DNA of 64,000 nucleotides. It comes from Amoeboaphelidium protococcarum (Eukaryota > Aphelidiomycota > Aphelidea). Each line of letters opens with the position of its first letter. The first letter of the stretch is position 1. The notes under the pieces were generated by a model. That model was not told the origin of the DNA, did no database searches, and saw nothing but the letters and a program-made list of their open reading frames with translations. The DNA lies in NCBI GenBank assembly GCA_023515745.1, contig JALECJ010000258.1, forward strand, positions 1,678,501-1,742,500, given 5' to 3'. Positions 1 to 12,210 of the stretch are shown piece by piece. The translations under genes were made by a program, and so were the position numbers.

Positions 1-609
1 ATTGAGGTATTAACGCGTAGATGAGACTTACGCCGGATCATTTTCGCAAGTGTTTTTGGTTACAGGTTTAATTCTTGATGCGACAACAAAGTGGTGAAAT
101 CTTCAATCTTAGATCATTACCATTTTTGAATATTGTATAAGCTCAAAGTATATCTAAAAACTAAGTACAAATATATTTCACTTCAAAGAAGAGCTTAGAT
201 AACGATATTATCTAAATGATGAATCTCATATCAGGCAACATCCGTAACTATGGGCCAATCAGTTCGCTGCTCTATCAGTTGTTATTTTTCAGGTTCAACT
301 TATTCTTGTAACGGGCGGTTATATAACCAATCCCTTTATATGAAATACAATAAGAGAACATTGGTACGTGCTTATCAAACATAAACACTAGAAATGTATT
401 CATCTCCATGGAGATGGCGAGTGAACGTTCCCAAATAAACAATTCATATCCAATATGATTTTCCAAGTTCTACTCTCGTGTAAAGTTCATAAATTAAATG
501 TTTCAATTCTGTATGGAACAACTAAAGTCTTGTTGAGAATTTGCCATAGTTAGTGTCCAATGTAATCCATTTACCATGGTCCTTATAGTAAAGTCTGGGA
601 GTTTTCATA
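1..609. other. Left edge, no supported gene
   Basis: No gene is supported here. On the minus strand a frame of about 86 codons (about 231-490, ending in TGA, using two TAR codons) is open and has reasonable composition, but no motif is recognisable, and open frames of that size are expected by chance when TGA is the only stop. Confidence 0.4.
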
Positions 610-2709
610 TTGACGTTGTCTGTCAGTAGTACAGTGGATATGAGAAACTCAGCTGGTGAATCCAAACCTTCAACGTTAATGAAGTGTCAATCTTTGGCCT
701 GCTGCGCTGGCAATGCACAAAAGACCAATCTTCTTATACGAGTTTCCAACTCAACGTGTAATGGGAATCATCTTAGTAAAAGATCTAAGATGCCACCACA
801 GCTTTTGCTGCAGCTGATGCCAGCGTCGATTCATTCATTCCAGTTTGTTTGAACCTGCTGTTGATGCTGCTCCTTCTGACCCTGCAACTGGTGGGGATAC
901 TGGTGATGCTCATTTCCAAGCATTCGAGTCCAAAATGTGTTTTGCACATCATGTGTAAAGACGCGCTGGCTATCTTACTGAGATCAAATCAGCAATGGAG
1001 CTGTTGGCTGCTGATAGGTCCGTCCATTTGAAGTGCTCTTTACATACCTTATGTAGTGTATGTCCTCTGTTAATGCTATGTCTTATCCCCTGAGACAAGC
1101 AGTGATGGGTGCTGACCATGCCAATGCCCTGAAACCGCTAGAAAGCGGTGCTACCCTGAAGAGGTACGCTAATCAGTTCCTTGATTTTGCGTATTTTATG
1201 GTGGCTGATGAGATGTCCTCTGGTAGTGCTCCTCCCGAATTCGATGTTGCACTAATCAAGAGAGTTGTCCTCAAGGTGGTCAGTTAGAAAATTGATCATA
1301 TTCGCTCAAGCCGTGATGAGAGCTACTGCTACCGCTTCCTGGGACAGCTCTATCATGGTGGACAGTGCAGAGTACAGTCCTTCCGTCACAGGGTGGCCTT
1401 TCTGCTTTACTGCCTTCGTCTGGTGACCGCATATGTGGTATATACTGACACAAGGGGTGCCAGCCATTCGGCGCTGCTAGACTGCTTCTCCTCTGCTTCT
1501 GGGAATGTGAATGAGCTCCTCACTTCTCAGAAAATAATGGTTGGCCTGGAGTCTTAGGTGTAGAAGGTGGCGAGCATCTACCTCCATCCTACTCTACCCG
1601 ACACGTACATTGTCGAGGGCCAGTAGTTCGCTCTCCCAAAATTTCAAGGTGCTATCCAGATGGTTCTTGATCAGTGCAAGGAGCTGTCCTCTCTCCTCTG
1701 TCTCCCTGCCATCTCCATTCACGCTTTGGCGTATGATAATGTTCAGAATGTCGAATCTGGATATGGTCTGCTGCCTTGCTTCATGATGGCTAATAAGAAC
1801 GTTGTTGCTGACTCGTTGAAGGCCTTCTTGATTAAGCACAATATCCTGAAGCTGGATCGTGATAATATCTGTCTCCAATATCGCGAATACTCGGAGCCCT
1901 TGCTGGAGTAGTTGATATGGCTTATTCACATTCTGACAGGTTAGCCTCCACGCGCTTCTGAGGCTGTTGAGCTGCTCCTTGAGAATACCTCCTCTCTCCA
2001 GCGCAGCGTAATGGTGGTAATGGATACGCTTGCCTTCCTGCCTCCCTATAACAAGACTGATTCAATCACTGGATAGCACAAGGTGATTGTCCGTTTCTCA
2101 TGCTAGCTACTTGATGCTGTCCTACTTCCCTATCTCCTTGTTGCCAGAAATATTGAGAAGATGCTGGCGCGTGACGAATAGCTGTCTGAGATTCTTGGTA
2201 CGTACGTGTGTGCTGGTCCTATGGGTCGGTGGTCTGCTGACTCCTACCGCACCACGATCAAGAAGGTGTTTGCATAATCAATGTCTTAAATTGATTTGGG
2301 TGTCAACCTATATCGTCATTTATCTGCCACTTTGGTAAGGTAGTCGCTGCTTGCTGGTTCTGGTGATTGTAACGAGCCGCCATACAATAAAAAAGGTCGT
2401 AACACAAAGCTTCTGAGTAACATTCACGTCCAAGTGAATATTTTTAATAAAAAGCAATTGAAGGATCTTTTTTTTTGTAATTGTATGTCCATCAGGACTG
2501 TATTTGCCAATATTTCGGTATCCTCACTGCTGTCAGTTACTCCTTTACAAGAGTTGTGGTTTTCAGTTTAGACTTTGATAGTGTTTATTCACCACGTCTT
2601 TAGCCGTTTTCCATTTTTATAATTTCACTAACATATGTGCAAAGCATTATTTACTCGAGACAGTCACTCGTAAAAAAAGAGTATTGCGATAGAATGTCAA
2701 TTAAAGTGA
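610..2709 (+). pseudogene. Degenerate recombinase/telomeric-helicase-like ORF
   Basis: From about 1015 to the TGA at 2707-2709 one frame stays open for about 565 codons once TAR is read as Gln, far longer than chance; the first in-frame ATGs are at 1051 and 1060. Upstream, 610-1010 carries coding-like text in other frames (for example a FYEFPTQR-like stretch near 715), so the 5' part looks frameshifted. The stretch around 1945-2340 has a GQPPRASE segment and, about 115 residues on, an NLYRHLSATLVR segment. This spacing resembles the Arg and H/R-x-x-R boxes of tyrosine-recombinase-like domains and a region found beside RecQ-like helicases of fungal subtelomeres. No helicase motifs follow. It is most likely a decayed mobile-element gene; the assignment is from memory of sequence patterns and is weak. 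Confidence 0.4.
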
Positions 2710-3917
2710 CGCGTTTGTGTCATTTCCAAAACTTACCACTCACCACGGTCCAGTATAGACCAGCCTGACAACGGTCCATAATTTGCCCAATTGGTTTAAA
2801 CTGACGACAAACGGTCCTTGATCGCAGACGAACCACCCCGAACCGGTCTGGATGGACACCCATTTCAGTCTTGGGATTTAATACGCGTATACGATGGTAA
2901 TGAAATCATCACTGTTTAAATTCTTGCATTATTTCACCATCGATAATAGCGTTTTTACGGTTGCCGCACGCGAGTTAGAATGACATTTCAGAGTTTGATC
3001 AACTTGACGCGGAGACGTTCTAGAGAAGCCGATAATGTTTCACAGGAATTGATGCTGATCTATTCGATGAATGATAAATTCGATTGCAGTACATGGCTAT
3101 ATCTCTCTGTTATATGCTTGAGCTGTGGGCTGACTTTTGGCGCATGACTAATAAAATATCGTTAAGCTTCGTGGAGTGTGCTACCTGATACTGATACTTG
3201 ATATTGTAAATGATCGTGTTGTCAGTTCCAAGGGGAGAGACACAAATAACGAAATAATGTCAAGGGGAAGGGAGTTTAGAACTCCTGAGATTAAGATGTT
3301 ACGAAAGTTGCCAGTTAATTTGATGGTGAACAGAGAAAATAAACGAGCCATGTATGTTTCAATTAAGAGCTCCATTTTCTTTCGATTTAAATCTTTAATG
3401 GTTTGATAGGAAGATGGACAGAGAGAGAGCAACCTGAACGCTTTAAGATAAATTATACTCATGTTGAAGTGAAAACTGCTAGCTGTTAGGATAGGCTTTG
3501 TGCGGATGTTCGAGATAATGCAATCAAGTAAACACTTTTTTAAACGCGTTCCATTTAAACGCCAATTCATGATATTGCATACACGTCAATCAATTTAGCT
3601 TAACGTGTTTTATTCAAAAATGAGATAAAAATGAGTGTAGTAGCTGTTATATGCAGTGACTTGAACATAAAATGGCTGCAGGGGCCAAAATCTCTGATAA
3701 ACCGCGTTACGTAATTTTTAGTCTCCCACAATCGATCTACATGCGAGAGTGTTCAAGGCATTCTGCAATTAATTCAAAAATATTTTGCGCGTTTCGTGCG
3801 AGAATGAAAATAGATGAGATTCAGTCATGCTATAAAATTGAATCGAAAGTTGACATTTCATATATAGAACTAAAGTAAAAGTTTTTAAAACCATCTATAT
3901 CAAGATTTCAAAAAATG
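2710..3917. other. Gap, no supported gene
   Basis: About 1.2 kb without a supported gene. Two overlapping open frames, minus 3040-3570 (176 codons) and plus 3176-3406, show no recognisable motif and overlap each other. A third, plus 3672-3878, would read on into the tRNA gene. The sequence is AT-rich with scattered ACGCG motifs (2709, 2885, 2970, 3011, 3543). Confidence 0.4.
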
Positions 3918-3990
3918 TGCTCGGTACAGGGATCGAACCTGGGACCTCAGCGTTATTAGCACTGCGCTCTACCGACTAAGCTAACCGAGG
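3918..3990 (-). tRNA. tRNA-Ile (anticodon AAU)
   Basis: The reverse strand folds into a 73-nt cloverleaf. It has a D arm with GCTT/GAGC and an AGTCGGTA loop, an anticodon stem CAGTG/CGCTG (one T-G pair) with 7-nt loop CTAATAA (T33, anticodon AAT), variable loop AGGTC, and a T arm CCAGG-TTCGATC-CCTGT with a canonical B box. The discriminator is A, and a run of T follows within a few bases, as for a Pol III terminator. Positions 2-7 of the acceptor stem pair perfectly with 66-71, but 1:72 is C:C instead of the expected pair. No intron is seen. Confidence 0.9.
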
Positions 3991-4222
3991 GGATGTTATT
4001 CCCATTTCAGATGAAAATTTCCATTTTACTGTGCAATAACTTAAAGATTTTGACACTAAATTAAGCCAATTATATCAAGTCTTCCTATTTCAATTCTTAC
4101 CATTCTTGACATCAATCTTGAGTAAAAATCAACAACCAAGAATATCTAGAACTGGCGTTGAAAAAAAGTAAATTGATATTTGAAAAAGACCAAAAACGTA
4201 TAAAGCAATTTACTATATTGAA

Positions 4223-6577
4223 TCAACTCATTACTGCCAACTCCGTGTCGTCACACTCATTCATAATATCATCATCAGCGATAGAAACATTAGAGAGCCA
4301 TTGCACAGCTTGATCACTAGTTTATGAAGATTCAACGCAAGCTTGACGTACCACGGCGCGAGCGAATGCTAACGGCAAATCTTTAATCGATGATATACTC
4401 ACTTGATTGTCAATTTCCATTTAGGTAGTTTTTCCATGACAAGAGTGAGTTGGACGTCCCATCGGACCTACGCGATTGATGCGAGATTGCCACTGGAAAT
4501 TTATTGCCGGACCAAGAGCAAGGAATTCGCACTTATCGCAATACAGAGGATGAAGCTGAAAAACTCCATTGTCCAAAGCCTTTATAAGACCCGATATAAA
4601 ACGACCAACTCGCTACCACCAGATCGCATCGCCTTGTTGCGCGATTCGTTCAACGAACTGTTTAATTGAGGTTGAAACATTATCATCCCAATGACTACTT
4701 TAGTTCATTATATTCATGTCTGCGCGCGCCAATGTGAAAATGTGTCCTAGAGTATTTGGAGGTAAAGCGGTCCAGCGATGTTCACAACGATGGATTGAGG
4801 CGCCAAGCTCTTTCAACTGGTTCATGACTTCTTCGCAATCCTCAGCCTTGAGCAATTATGCAATGTCATGAGTGAAGAAACATTCGTCCAGTTTAGTCAA
4901 ATTACTTTGAATTTTGCAGCAATGGGACAGGCTACTCAAATTTGGAACTAGCAGCTGATCTGCCACAAAGATTCGTTCACATTAGACACACAACAAGATC
5001 TTGCGGCGCTTATTCTTTGACCACTTGTTCTGAGGCAACCAGCGCGTAAGGTCCGAACTAGACATTCTTTAATACATTGAATTAAGCATTGATTCAGGAG
5101 AAGCCGCCAATTACAACACCCCATTCCGCGTTCGCAATCGCAAGTGCACCACTTTTCGCAATTCGTCCGACATGGATGATCGGCCGGTAGATTTGGCAAT
5201 AGCAGTGGCGTTGCTTCCAGATGGCAAGCCCAAAAACCAGTCTTTCCATTATTCCACGCTATAATTGTGTAGCCGAGCGAGACGACTTTGATCAACTCCA
5301 GGATTAGCAGCCAGCTCGATCAATTCTTAAAATTAAGTCAATCTTTCGGACGAGAGAGGTTCACCGGTAGCCTAAATGAATATGCGTTGAGTAAAGGCAG
5401 ATCTTGGCACAATCTAGCGAGAAACTGATTTCTTGATCGTCTTGACAAACTCTGCGCGGCAATTTTTAACATCTTGATACAAGGAGGAGTTATGATACAG
5501 CTCTAACTTTTCAACCATTTAACTTCGTGTCATTGCTTCATTATCATTCAGATAGTGCGCAGCCATGATGCACAATGAAATGAGTTGCACAAGCATTTAT
5601 TATTGTATTAGAGAGTGTTGATGGCGAAATACGAAACCAGGGTCTATACTGGCAACAATGATATGAGCTGAAGGATCTTGAGTGATAGTTGCTTCACCGG
5701 CAGCATTCTCTAAATAGTTGGACATTCTACCAAATAATGGCGATAGTAGCGATTTGCGATCTCCGAGCATAAGCAAGATATTATCAGATTTAATATTGGC
5801 CAGCAATTCGCAATCAGCTTATACAAAATCTGATCTGCTCATGTCTTTGGACTCGGTTAATCCTCGAGCACTGTTTAATCGCCAAAAGTGATCGACCATT
5901 TTTATTTCTTAAGCCACAATCTCATTGAGCAGCTTCATTGAACGAGACTTTGTAACTCCAGCAGGAACGTCTACTAGTTCCATATTGTTGCCAGGAGGGT
6001 GAAGCTTAGCATACCAAAGTGGTGAAGCAGTTCCAACAAATGCAATCCTCGAAGAATTAGGACGCCGTCCGCACATATTAATAGCCGCCAAACCGTTTGG
6101 AAAAGGAAGTTGCTGATCAAATTGCACATAATGATTGTTGGCGTGTGCTGATACATTGCGGCAATTATTCCTGTATAAGTTTCTGCACCAAGCTATCAAG
6201 ACTGTTTCAGCAGCATCCTTGTCAAATTAGCTATTTAAATGAAGCACACACAACCACAAGTCTGGGTTCAGCAGATGAGGGGCATACGCGCGTTCTCTCG
6301 CTTAAGGATTGATCAATTGCCCGGCATATGTGCTCAACGTCCCGTCCGCCAAAAGAGATATTCCATCATTGTCAAGGGGGAAGCAATTTCGCCCATTTAT
6401 ACCCCATATGCGAATATACACACAATCATGGCACATTTCACGATTCATATTGTGGTATTGTTTGAGTTTGAGAGCTCCATCGACAATTTCGACGTGATCT
6501 TGTAACAATGCCAAACCGTGTGCGACAAATTACTCATTGATCCGATGATGTTGAAAGTAGTCCGCTAATTAATTCAT
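4223..6577 (-). CDS. Unrecognised 784-aa protein
   Basis: One frame runs from ATG at 6577 to TGA at 4223-4225, 785 codons with many TAA/TAG codons read as Gln. The product is hydrophilic, without a signal peptide or obvious membrane segment. Cys/His pairs occur at several places: MCHDC near residue 60, CVQCER and a later HCC about 70-75% along, and LYCDKCEF near the C-terminus, which could be metal-binding. The last third has an acidic end. I do not recognise a family. Length, clean frame and Gln usage argue for a real gene. It neighbours a tRNA and the degenerate element at the left edge, so an origin from a mobile element is possible, but no transposase or polymerase motif is visible. Confidence 0.6.
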
Positions 6578-7203
6578 GATGCTTTAGTCTGACATTCAGA
6601 GAACTACTGTACAGTATATAACTTTTACAACCATGGGACTATGAAAGTACAAAAGTTGTCGATATCATGACTGTCCTCTGACGTGTGATTTCGCAAGTAA
6701 CATCTCAAGTGCGCAAAAATGAATAGGAACGTAACGCAGTCTTCTCGTAGCACTTTATACTTTTCTATGTGAGCAAAGGTCTATATCTTCTACTCAGGTT
6801 CAACCTCAAGTCTGTGTTGCGAGTACATTTTTTAATTGCGCCTCTGCCAACCGAAATTGCATTTGCACTGCAACGTTTGTACCGCTCTAGTGCGAATCTA
6901 CCGTTCCATACGACTAATAATTGATATTTTAGTTCACATCTATCTCAAATATTCCCAAAGTCAAGAAATCCAAGTTTTCACTTGTATTATAAATTGTCTC
7001 AATATGAACTATAAAAAACAAGCCATGCTTCTAATCAGTTATTCAAAACGTTGAGACTGATAAATATCACTTTACCTAACAAAAGCAAGTCACATTAACG
7101 CGTTAAAAACGTCTTCTTCACAGGAAAAGCAATTTACTAATCTAAATATAGAAATAATCTATTGTAAATAAAACACTAAAGAATCGAAGCCAATACATTA
7201 ACA
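6578..7203. other. Intergenic gap
   Basis: About 625 bp between the 784-aa gene and the peptidase gene. A plus-strand frame (6836-7054) shows no motif and is probably chance. An ACGCGTT motif lies near 7098. Nothing else is seen. Confidence 0.4.
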
Positions 7204-7767
7204 TCATTCTATTCCAGATTTCATATCAGAGAACCCATTCTTGATGCGCTCAAAAGATGGCCACACCTTAAACATTACAACTCCTTTGATATTTCGCAAC
7301 GGAATGCATCCATAATGTCGACTATCTTGAGAATGAGAGTAATTGTCACCAGCCACCCAGCAATGATTCGGCGGGACTTGTATACTCTGACTATCAGCAT
7401 CAAGCGGGCGTGGGATTATTCGATCGTGCGGGAGGCCAATAAGACGTTTTGATACCAGCATATTACGATTATATGGGTGCTCACAACAGAGTACATCTCC
7501 CCGTTGCACCTCATGATATAGAAACTCTGGTAATATCCGCTGCAATATACCACTCTGTCGTTAGTTGGGCACCTTGATCAGTTTACTGACCACCATTACA
7601 TCACCGGTAAAGTAGTTTGGTAACATGGAATCACCCACACAGTAGTTAACGTCCGCAATGTAAACAGATGTCCATTATTAAAGTATACTCAGAGGTATAG
7701 TGATCTTTATTATTGCGCGTGCTTCTTTCGCCACAGAGCCCAGTCTAGCTTTAATCGAATTTATCAT
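7204..7767 (-). CDS. Mitochondrial inner membrane peptidase (IMP1/IMP2-like, S26)
   Basis: This 187-aa protein has the S26 signal-peptidase pattern: VGDSMLPNY with the catalytic Ser at about residue 47, VSKRLIGL with the general-base Lys at about 107, then VPPNHCWVAGDN and DSRHYGCIPLRNIKG, the boxes that close the fold in IMP-type peptidases. Length (170-190 aa) and the short N-terminal region before the Ser box fit the IMP subunits, which trim proteins sorted to the intermembrane space. TAR codons fall at four positions as Gln. The ATG at 7767 is preceded by an ACGCGT motif at about 7793. If the assignment is right, the organism has a mitochondrion or related organelle with an import pathway. 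An ER-type signal peptidase is less likely because the SRHYG-x-I/V-P context is IMP-like. Confidence 0.8.
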
Positions 7768-8052
7768 TCTCTCCCTCTTTCTATTGAAATGGACGCGTTC
7801 TAGAGGAAAATCCAAAACAATCAAGTTGGCGTATCACGCTCAATAAAAATATGAATATAGTACTTTTAAAGATGGAATAGTATATAGTTTACGGAATATA
7901 CTCTGAAACTGGAACCCACAAAACGTATCGTTGTAAAATCCACTTCACTTTAAGGATGATCTTCAGGAGGAATGTGGTTGTAAGTAATTGCACTTACCAA
8001 AAATAATTTAGTCCGCCACGACAAGGTTATAATTATTGAACTTGTATTATAC

Positions 8053-8450
8053 TCAATGCACATTTTTCTCCGATATAAAAGTCAACGTTTAGTGTGAACT
8101 TAATTATGCTACAGTAAAGCCAGACTGCCAAGCATCAACTGAATCGAAACACTTGGATTTGGGCTCAAAGTAGAAATCCGATTGATTGTAGTTGTGATTC
8201 TCATACGCCACATCAATAGTTGAGAAATTATTGACTAAATTGATAGCGTGCTTAATGTTAGTCTCTATCTCTGTAATGTTGGCTGAGTCTGGTGCGATTA
8301 AGTCGCTTTATTAGGAGACATCAATTTGTGTCGTAAAACTCGCCAACTCCTCGACATAAAACTTGATGAGAAACAACATCATAACATCTTCTCCTCAGAC
8401 GTGAAAATGTCTTATTCTAATTTATTAATGTAGTTTTCAACTAATTCCAT
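8053..8450 (-). CDS. Small protein of unknown function, possible -1 frameshift
   Basis: An ATG at 8450 opens a frame that reads about 22 codons (MELVENYINKLEQ...) and then meets TGA at 8379-8381. The -1 frame, open from the ATGs at 8382 and 8379, continues smoothly for 109 codons to TGA at 8053-8055 with mixed helical, acidic and Asn-rich composition. The two pieces join naturally around 8380-8387 into a 131-residue helical protein. No GT-AG intron fits between them. Either the downstream frame alone (8053-8382) is the gene, or there is a frameshift, real or from sequencing. No family is recognised. Confidence 0.35.
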
Positions 8451-8781
8451 ACATTAAAAACGCAAGCAAAGTGTCTATAGTCGCCGCACTTATCTATGTT
8501 AGGAAGTTTAGGCCCGTTACGGTATAGTTACTGGCAAAAAATAGTCTAATTGTGAAAGCAAGTTGTTTTATAATATCAATTTCCGATTTAATCACGTCTG
8601 GAATGCTAGGCGCGTTTGAAAGCTCAATATAACGCTAATTACAACTTATTCGAATCAACAATAGATCTTAGTACATGGTATCAAAATAGCAGGTGTGTGG
8701 CTTTCGGCCATCTTACAACAATAGGCGCATTTCGAAAGAGGCTTCAAATAATATTACCAAGGTTCAACAATAAAAATATGA
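8451..8781. other. Intergenic gap between PAN2 3' end and small gene
   Basis: About 330 bp of AT-rich sequence. It would hold the 3' end region of PAN2 and the upstream region of the small gene on its left. No further gene is seen. Confidence 0.4.
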
Positions 8782-11700
8782 TCACTTCTTTCTGTTGCTG
8801 TGCTTCTGCCCAGGAGATTGTTACTACTACTTTTTAGCCTGATGAATCTTGACATTTGATGAATTGATAAGCTAAATCTTTGGGCTATCCCAATCTGGAC
8901 CTTTCCAATTCATCTTACGGCCGTCTTCATACAGCTTGTGCAGATAAGTCTGAAATTTACCACTACGCTCCAGTTCGAGATACTTCTCATATAGGAGCAG
9001 CGCAGTCTTGGCATCTTCCACGCTATCATGCATATGAGACTAAATATCCAGCTTTAGAACGTACCATGCAAGAAATCTCAATGAAATCTTCCTCTGGCCC
9101 TTGATACGGTATATAGTCACAGTATCTATCACCTGCTAGTCTGGCACAAAGATATTTATAGTTCTGAAATCCTTACTCAGTCCATGGCCTACAAAGATGC
9201 AACCAAGATCAATAAGCGTCCTCAACTATAGGTAAGCCGCCTTTCTATGTACCAGCCGCTTCTTTGACTTTTACGGATCCAAATCATCAGGCTAAATCCC
9301 ACTATACTCGGTCAGATAATCCTAGACTGGCTGTGATACCAATATATAATCATCCACAAACGGCTTCAGATACGAAGGATCTTGACCACGCAAAAGACTT
9401 AATCTCGCAAGCTGATTCATTTGAGGCCGTAATACTGACCGAGAGCCATCGGATCTAAATTCAATCTGCTCTTGAGACACAGAGACAAACTCGGCATCAA
9501 TTGCAGCCAGAAATTTGCCTTATATCTTCATAGCCTGCTCATACTCAGAGTACTGAAGAGGAATAACCTTATTCTAAGATGGATTACGATTTTAGAATAC
9601 CATGTTAAACGTATTGTGAACCGGCTTCAACTACCTAATATCCTGGAAGCGTGCAATCATCTCTTGAGACTGTGCAGTAAAATCTACTCTCGTATAATGC
9701 AATATAGACGGCTGCTTCCACTAAGACTTCATCTACAGTACTTCAAACGCTGACACTGGACGAACGATGAAATCATTGAACATGTACCACTAGCCACTGA
9801 CCTTTGCATATGTGAATTGGTTCACTGATTGCGGTCGGGTGTTCGACTATAAAACATCAACAATATCAATAACCATTCCTGTGAGATGATATTCCGTGAA
9901 TTACTAATCACCATCAGCCACGTTGAAGAGAAGCTGCTAATTTAGCTTAAGCTTTGACTGTATGAATGTCTTGTCCAACAAGTCCTGATTTAAATATCCA
10001 AAATCCTGCCATTACTTCTCATACTTGTCAATACTATCCTCATCGGGAAGATAAAACTTGAAATGCACATCCTTAGTCCTCCATGCTGACCACTTTTAAG
10101 TGCCCGTCAGAAGCGTTAAGCTCTATGGCATGGACTGCAAGACTCTCTCCTGATTCAAAACTTTATAATTTTTACACTTTTAGCACCAAGCTTTCACTGT
10201 ACACTACTTTTAAATACTCAAGCATATCAGCGATTATAACGTGAGAGGATTTTAAAGCTTCTACACCTCTTCAGCATTCAATAAATCAATAGTGAGCGGC
10301 AAGATATCGCGTTCGTTCACTCCATGACAGTCACTGCATGTGCTCTTCAAGATCATGGGAACACCATACATAAACTATATAGGATTCTACAGAGGATGTA
10401 ATTTATTGACTATGGGATCCCCAATATGCTTCTATACGTACTCGAGATACCACTTGTAGACATTCTGAAGGGCAATACCCATGTCACCATTAGGATTAAT
10501 TAAAAGTCCAAGGGCGAATATCTATTCATTATGCTTGAAGGCACTCAGCAAGTTCGAAGCCTGGCAATTGACTCCTTTCGCATTCTTGAGCATAGCAGAG
10601 AGGAATGAAAATTCACATATTAGGCACTCTTCTACCAGGCATTTAAATTCAGGCGAGGCATGTAGATGAGCCAAATCAGAAAGCATAAATTATTCCCCAT
10701 CACGCTGGAAACTGTAAACCATAAGCTAGAATATTGAATTAAGATAGTCCACGTCCAGATCATTCTCAAGACCGCTGTATGTCTACACTCTATTAAAATA
10801 AGTAAAATCAAAATCCTCGACTCCCAACTTGGAATAGACAATCTTTGGGCGCCGATAATGCTCAGGAATGGTATTGTAGGACAGTACACTCCCAGACTCA
10901 CTTTACGGTGTAGACAAGCTATTCTACAGTGGTGTAAGTGGAGTGTGAGACCGAGGATAAGGTGACGATGACAACTGATCCCGCTCAATCTAACTCTTGA
11001 ACTTGACCCCAGAGTCCTATTGCTGATAAACAGTATTCCTCTTCTATCCCTTGTTCATGTATGGGGCATAGCCTACATAAGAATCCCATTTGGCCACACT
11101 GAGAATCTCTTGGGGAATAGGCATAGTTGGTAGATTCTAACGTTTCCATACCTGCGACAGTTGGCCTGACAAAAGACGTTACTTAATAGCAGGCATACCA
11201 ACAGTGGATAAAGGCACATTATGATCATCGAAATTGATAAAAGTCGAATCTTCATAGAGTGGAGTCGGGAGTGGAAGCTTATCAGATTTCACATTCACAA
11301 TCGCAGGTAAAGCAGAGTTAATCAAATGCAACCTTAGTTGCCCGAAAGAGTCAAAAGTGAGCATGAGATTGTCGGACTAAGATAGTGAAGCCCCGCTGCA
11401 ATCAGGAGCAAACCTCTAGGCAGACACTGACACTTCGCCACTTCCGACGTCCCTATCAACTGAAATAAGCGTTCCATTAGACAAAATTACTATTATCGTG
11501 GAGCCTACTATTGACACTTAAATAATCTAAATCTGAGAATTCTAATCAAAATTTGCAATATCTTAAAGACTGAATACTTTGGTGAGTTCCACTTCCTTTT
11601 AACAAGACAGCGAATACACACTTTACTATGAATGAATCAAAACCATTTATTAACTCTGCCAAGATACTACTGCATTCTTAATCTCAAACTGCTTGACAGT

Positions 11701-12210
11701 ATTAAAGTTATTATGAATGTCTTTAACTAGAACTTTGCCACTCTAAGTACAACAAATTAAATATCCATCACATCTTTTCATGTTGAGCACTATATCTTCG
11801 GTTCTAAAAGTACCAACCAACTTTCCATCAGCCACATCATGCAGCTACAGAGTGAGATCAGAAGTTGAGACGACAATATACTTGGAATCTATCACAGCTG
11901 CATGATAGAAATAACTTGCCATATTTGAACTATTGTCGCATTAGTACTGGATGAGATTTTTACTACTATAAACAAGAATACAATTATAAGATAGCAGAAT
12001 ATATCCCTACTAATACGGTAAAATCTAATGAAATCCCATAGAAGCAGGCGGTGTAATTCTAGTATATATTTCCAGCATAGTGGCATCAGTACAGACTGCA
12101 TACTGAGTTACAGAGATACCATCGTATACATACAAAGATTCATTCTATAATGAGAACGCAGCCAACTAAGCTGTCAAATTGTATACACATTTCACTTGAG
12201 GATCTGTCAT
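8782..12210 (-). CDS. PAN2: PAN2, catalytic subunit of the Pan2-Pan3 deadenylase
   Basis: The 1142-aa product matches PAN2 in length and domain order. A WD40-type N-terminal region (about 1-330) is followed by the linker and start of the inactive ubiquitin-hydrolase-like domain (about 455-800; [17 protein letters not shown] near 458), and then a DEDD-family exonuclease (about 895-1090). In the exonuclease the first acidic pair is IDAEFV near 902. [26 protein letters not shown] (His-Gly) and HDSVEDA near 1062 follow in order. Pan2 shortens mRNA poly(A) tails in the cytoplasm with Pan3. The C-terminal 30 residues form a short Gln-rich tail partly spelled with TAG/TAA. The frame is continuous over 1143 codons without introns, which strongly supports the altered code. 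Confidence 0.96.

Noticed and set aside
3040-3570. 176-codon minus-strand ORF
   Set aside because: It overlaps a plus-strand frame of similar quality, has hydrophobic low-information text and no family pattern. Frames of this length are expected by chance with one stop codon.
3672-3878. Plus-strand ORF before the tRNA
   Set aside because: Under the altered code it reads on through the tRNA gene, and nothing in it resembles a known protein.
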